A DNA stretch of 5,260 bases from Lentisphaeria bacterium (GTDB lineage: Bacteria > Verrucomicrobiota > Lentisphaeria > Oligosphaerales > Oligosphaeraceae). The DNA is taken from positions 1 through 5,260 of the forward strand of contig JAQVUB010000222.1 in the NCBI GenBank assembly GCA_028699735.1, read 5' to 3'. Both the position numbers and the translations under genes were made by a program. Shown here in pieces: positions 4,317 through 5,260 of this stretch. How positions within the stretch are numbered: position 1 is the first letter of the stretch; every line of letters starts with the position of its first letter. The notes under the pieces are model-generated. The model did not search any database and was not told where the DNA came from. It saw only the letters and a list, made by a program, of their open reading frames with translations.

Positions 4317-5105
4317 TCAGGCACGGCCTTGATGTTTTTCGAAATGCTGAATGATGTTGTCGCAATAGGAATTCAGCGCACCGACATCCGATCCGCAATT
4401 CAGAAACTGATAGCCCAGGTCATAATATTTCTGCATGGTGGCCGGCCCGCACACCGTTCCAGCATATTTGCCGTATTTCCGGGCAGTATCCGCAATCAGG
4501 CGCCGCACGCGATCGACTTCGGGATGTTCCAGTTCGCCGACATAACCAATGGAATGGCTGAAGTCGCCCGGCCCGAAAAAAATCATATCGATTCCGGGCA
4601 CCTGGCAGATTTCATCGAGTTCTTCCAGGGGTTCGGGGTCTTCGATCTGCACAATCAGCAGTCGATTTGCATTGGCAAAGGCAGTATATTGGCTTGGTGG
4701 AATGCGGCAGAAAAGACCATCGGCATTGCCGCCATCGAGGGGACGTCTGCCCAGGGGCTGGTAACGCGTCCAATGCACCAGTTCGCGGGCTTCTTTTGCG
4801 CTCATCAGATGCGGGACCATGATTCCGGAGGCATCTGCTTCCAGCGGGAGGATGTAATCGGAATAGCAGCCCTTCTGCACTCGCACGATGACATCGGTGT
4901 CGAAGGCTTTTGCCGCCAGAATCTGCGCTTCCATCGTGGAATAGTCCATCGGGACATGTTCCTGGCAGATCCAGATGCAGTCGAATCCCGCCATTGCGGG
5001 AATCTCAGAAGCCCGGATGCATCCGAAATTATTTTTAAAAGACAGCACCCGCTGTCCTGAACGCAATTTATCGAGAACTTTACTGCGGCGTGGAATATTC
5101 GCCAT
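4317..5105 (-). CDS. HpcH/HpaI-family class II aldolase
   Basis: The 262-residue protein is a TIM-barrel, divalent-metal aldolase that reversibly cleaves 2-oxo-hydroxy-acids to pyruvate and an aldehyde. Key residues known in this family are present: H50 in CQEHVPMDY, R75 in DVIVRVQK, metal ligands E155 in VQIEDPEP and D181 in FFGPGDFSHSIG. Their spacing equals that of E. coli HpcH (H45, R70, E149, D175) within one residue. DASGIMVPH (92-100) and GRRPLDGG are also typical. Length is normal for the family. The exact substrate is not predictable; sugar-acid and aromatic-degradation aldolases share these motifs. The ATG at 5105 is chosen over an in-frame ATG at 5138 because GGAGGT lies 6 bases upstream of it, and the extra 11 residues do not fit the family start. 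A terminator hairpin just upstream suggests attenuation. It is convergent with the TetR-family gene. Confidence 0.92.
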   Translation of the reverse strand: MANIPRRSKVLDKLRSGQRVLSFKNNFGCIRASEIPAMAGFDCIWICQEHVPMDYSTMEAQILAAKAFDTDVIVRVQKGCYSDYILPLEADASGIMVPHLMSAKEARELVHWTRYQPLGRRPLDGGNADGLFCRIPPSQYTAFANANRLLIVQIEDPEPLEELDEICQVPGIDMIFFGPGDFSHSIGYVGELEHPEVDRVRRLIADTARKYGKYAGTVCGPATMQKYYDLGYQFLNCGSDVGALNSYCDNIIQHFEKHQGRA

Positions 5106-5111
5106 TGACAG

Positions 5112-5117
5112 ACCTCC
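5112..5117 (-). promoter_or_regulatory. Shine-Dalgarno site deciding the aldolase start
   Basis: GGAGGT on the minus strand, 6 bases before the ATG at 5105, is a full anti-SD match. It rules against the longer in-frame start at 5138, which would place this site inside the coding region. Confidence 0.8.
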
Positions 5118-5136
5118 ATAGATATCCTTCATAAAC

Positions 5137-5160
5137 AAAAAAACTTCAGTCCCTCTGAAG
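5137..5160 (-). terminator. Intrinsic terminator or attenuator in the aldolase leader
   Basis: On the minus strand CTTCAG (5160-5155), loop AGGGA and CTGAAG (5149-5144) form a perfect 6-pair stem followed at once by seven T (5143-5137). The gene start is only 31 bases further on. CTGAA at 5176-5172 can pair with TTCAG of the first arm, an arrangement like an antiterminator. It may instead simply end an upstream minus-strand gene outside the window. Confidence 0.6.
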
Positions 5161-5210
5161 AAACAGAAGTTTTCAGAAAAAGCAACTGGTTCAAAATTCC
5201 GAGAAATAAA

Positions 5211-5238
5211 AATCTACCATAATCTGAATTTTGTTCAA
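5211..5238 (-). promoter_or_regulatory. Possible aldolase promoter upstream of the leader terminator
   Basis: On the minus strand TTGAAC (5238-5233) and TAGATT (5216-5211) are 16 bases apart. An overlapping alternative is TTGCAT (5243-5238) with TATGGT (5221-5216), also 16 apart. Either would give a leader of roughly 100 bases that includes the hairpin at 5137-5160. Confidence 0.35.
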
Positions 5239-5260
5239 TGCAAGTGCATCCCGTTTTTTT

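Noticed and set aside
4329..5060. 243-codon open frame on the plus strand
   Set aside because: It is the antisense of the aldolase, whose catalytic residues are all present on the other strand.
5238..5260. ATGC-AAGT-GCAT hairpin followed by CCCG and seven T at the right edge as a plus-strand terminator
   Set aside because: The stem has four pairs, the T run is four bases away, and no plus-strand gene ends nearby. It may look different with the sequence beyond the window.

Overview
The window carries seven protein-coding genes on a backbone of roughly 50% GC. It looks like ordinary bacterial chromosome carrying one small toxin-antitoxin module and a family of short interspersed inverted repeats. 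The source is a bacterium with Shine-Dalgarno translation starts and some UUG start codons. The AACAACGAAAAG-CACGAA type of intergenic repeat and the HETTH membrane protein resemble what I remember from Lentisphaerota/Verrucomicrobiota (PVC group) genomes. That assignment is a weak inference, because no rRNA or marker gene is present.

Layout. (1) 1-397, minus strand: the N-terminal third of an M24-type peptidase that runs off the left edge. (2) 398-826: a 429-base intergenic region holding a possible promoter for the peptidase, repeat copy A (551-735), and the promoter and operator of the next module. (3) 827-1461, plus strand: a vapB-vapC toxin-antitoxin pair with a 1-base overlap. (4) 1488-3224, minus strand: a probable two-gene operon, fabH (beta-ketoacyl-ACP synthase III) followed by a multi-pass membrane protein with a HETTH zinc-protease motif. 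(5) 3225-3649: a 425-base intergenic region between divergent genes, with a palindrome just upstream of fabH, repeat copy B (3358-3485), a further hairpin, and a -10 box plus palindrome in front of the next gene. (6) 3650-4252, plus strand: a TetR-family regulator. (7) 4317-5105, minus strand: a HpcH/HpaI-family class II aldolase, convergent with the regulator, with a solitary repeat end (copy C) in the 64-base gap. (8) 5106-5260: the aldolase leader, containing a terminator hairpin between a possible promoter and the gene, which suggests attenuation.

How the parts may work together. The TetR gene and the fabH operon are divergent. Both are preceded by dyads with GCAA and TTGY at the same spacing, so the regulator may control itself and the fabH-protease operon. 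VapBC is self-contained and probably autoregulated through a dyad over its -10 box. The aldolase and the M24 peptidase look like independent metabolic genes. I do not see a clear new multi-gene system. The less ordinary items are the repeat family, the shared dyad spacing, the aldolase leader, and the pairing of fabH with a membrane metalloprotease-like protein.
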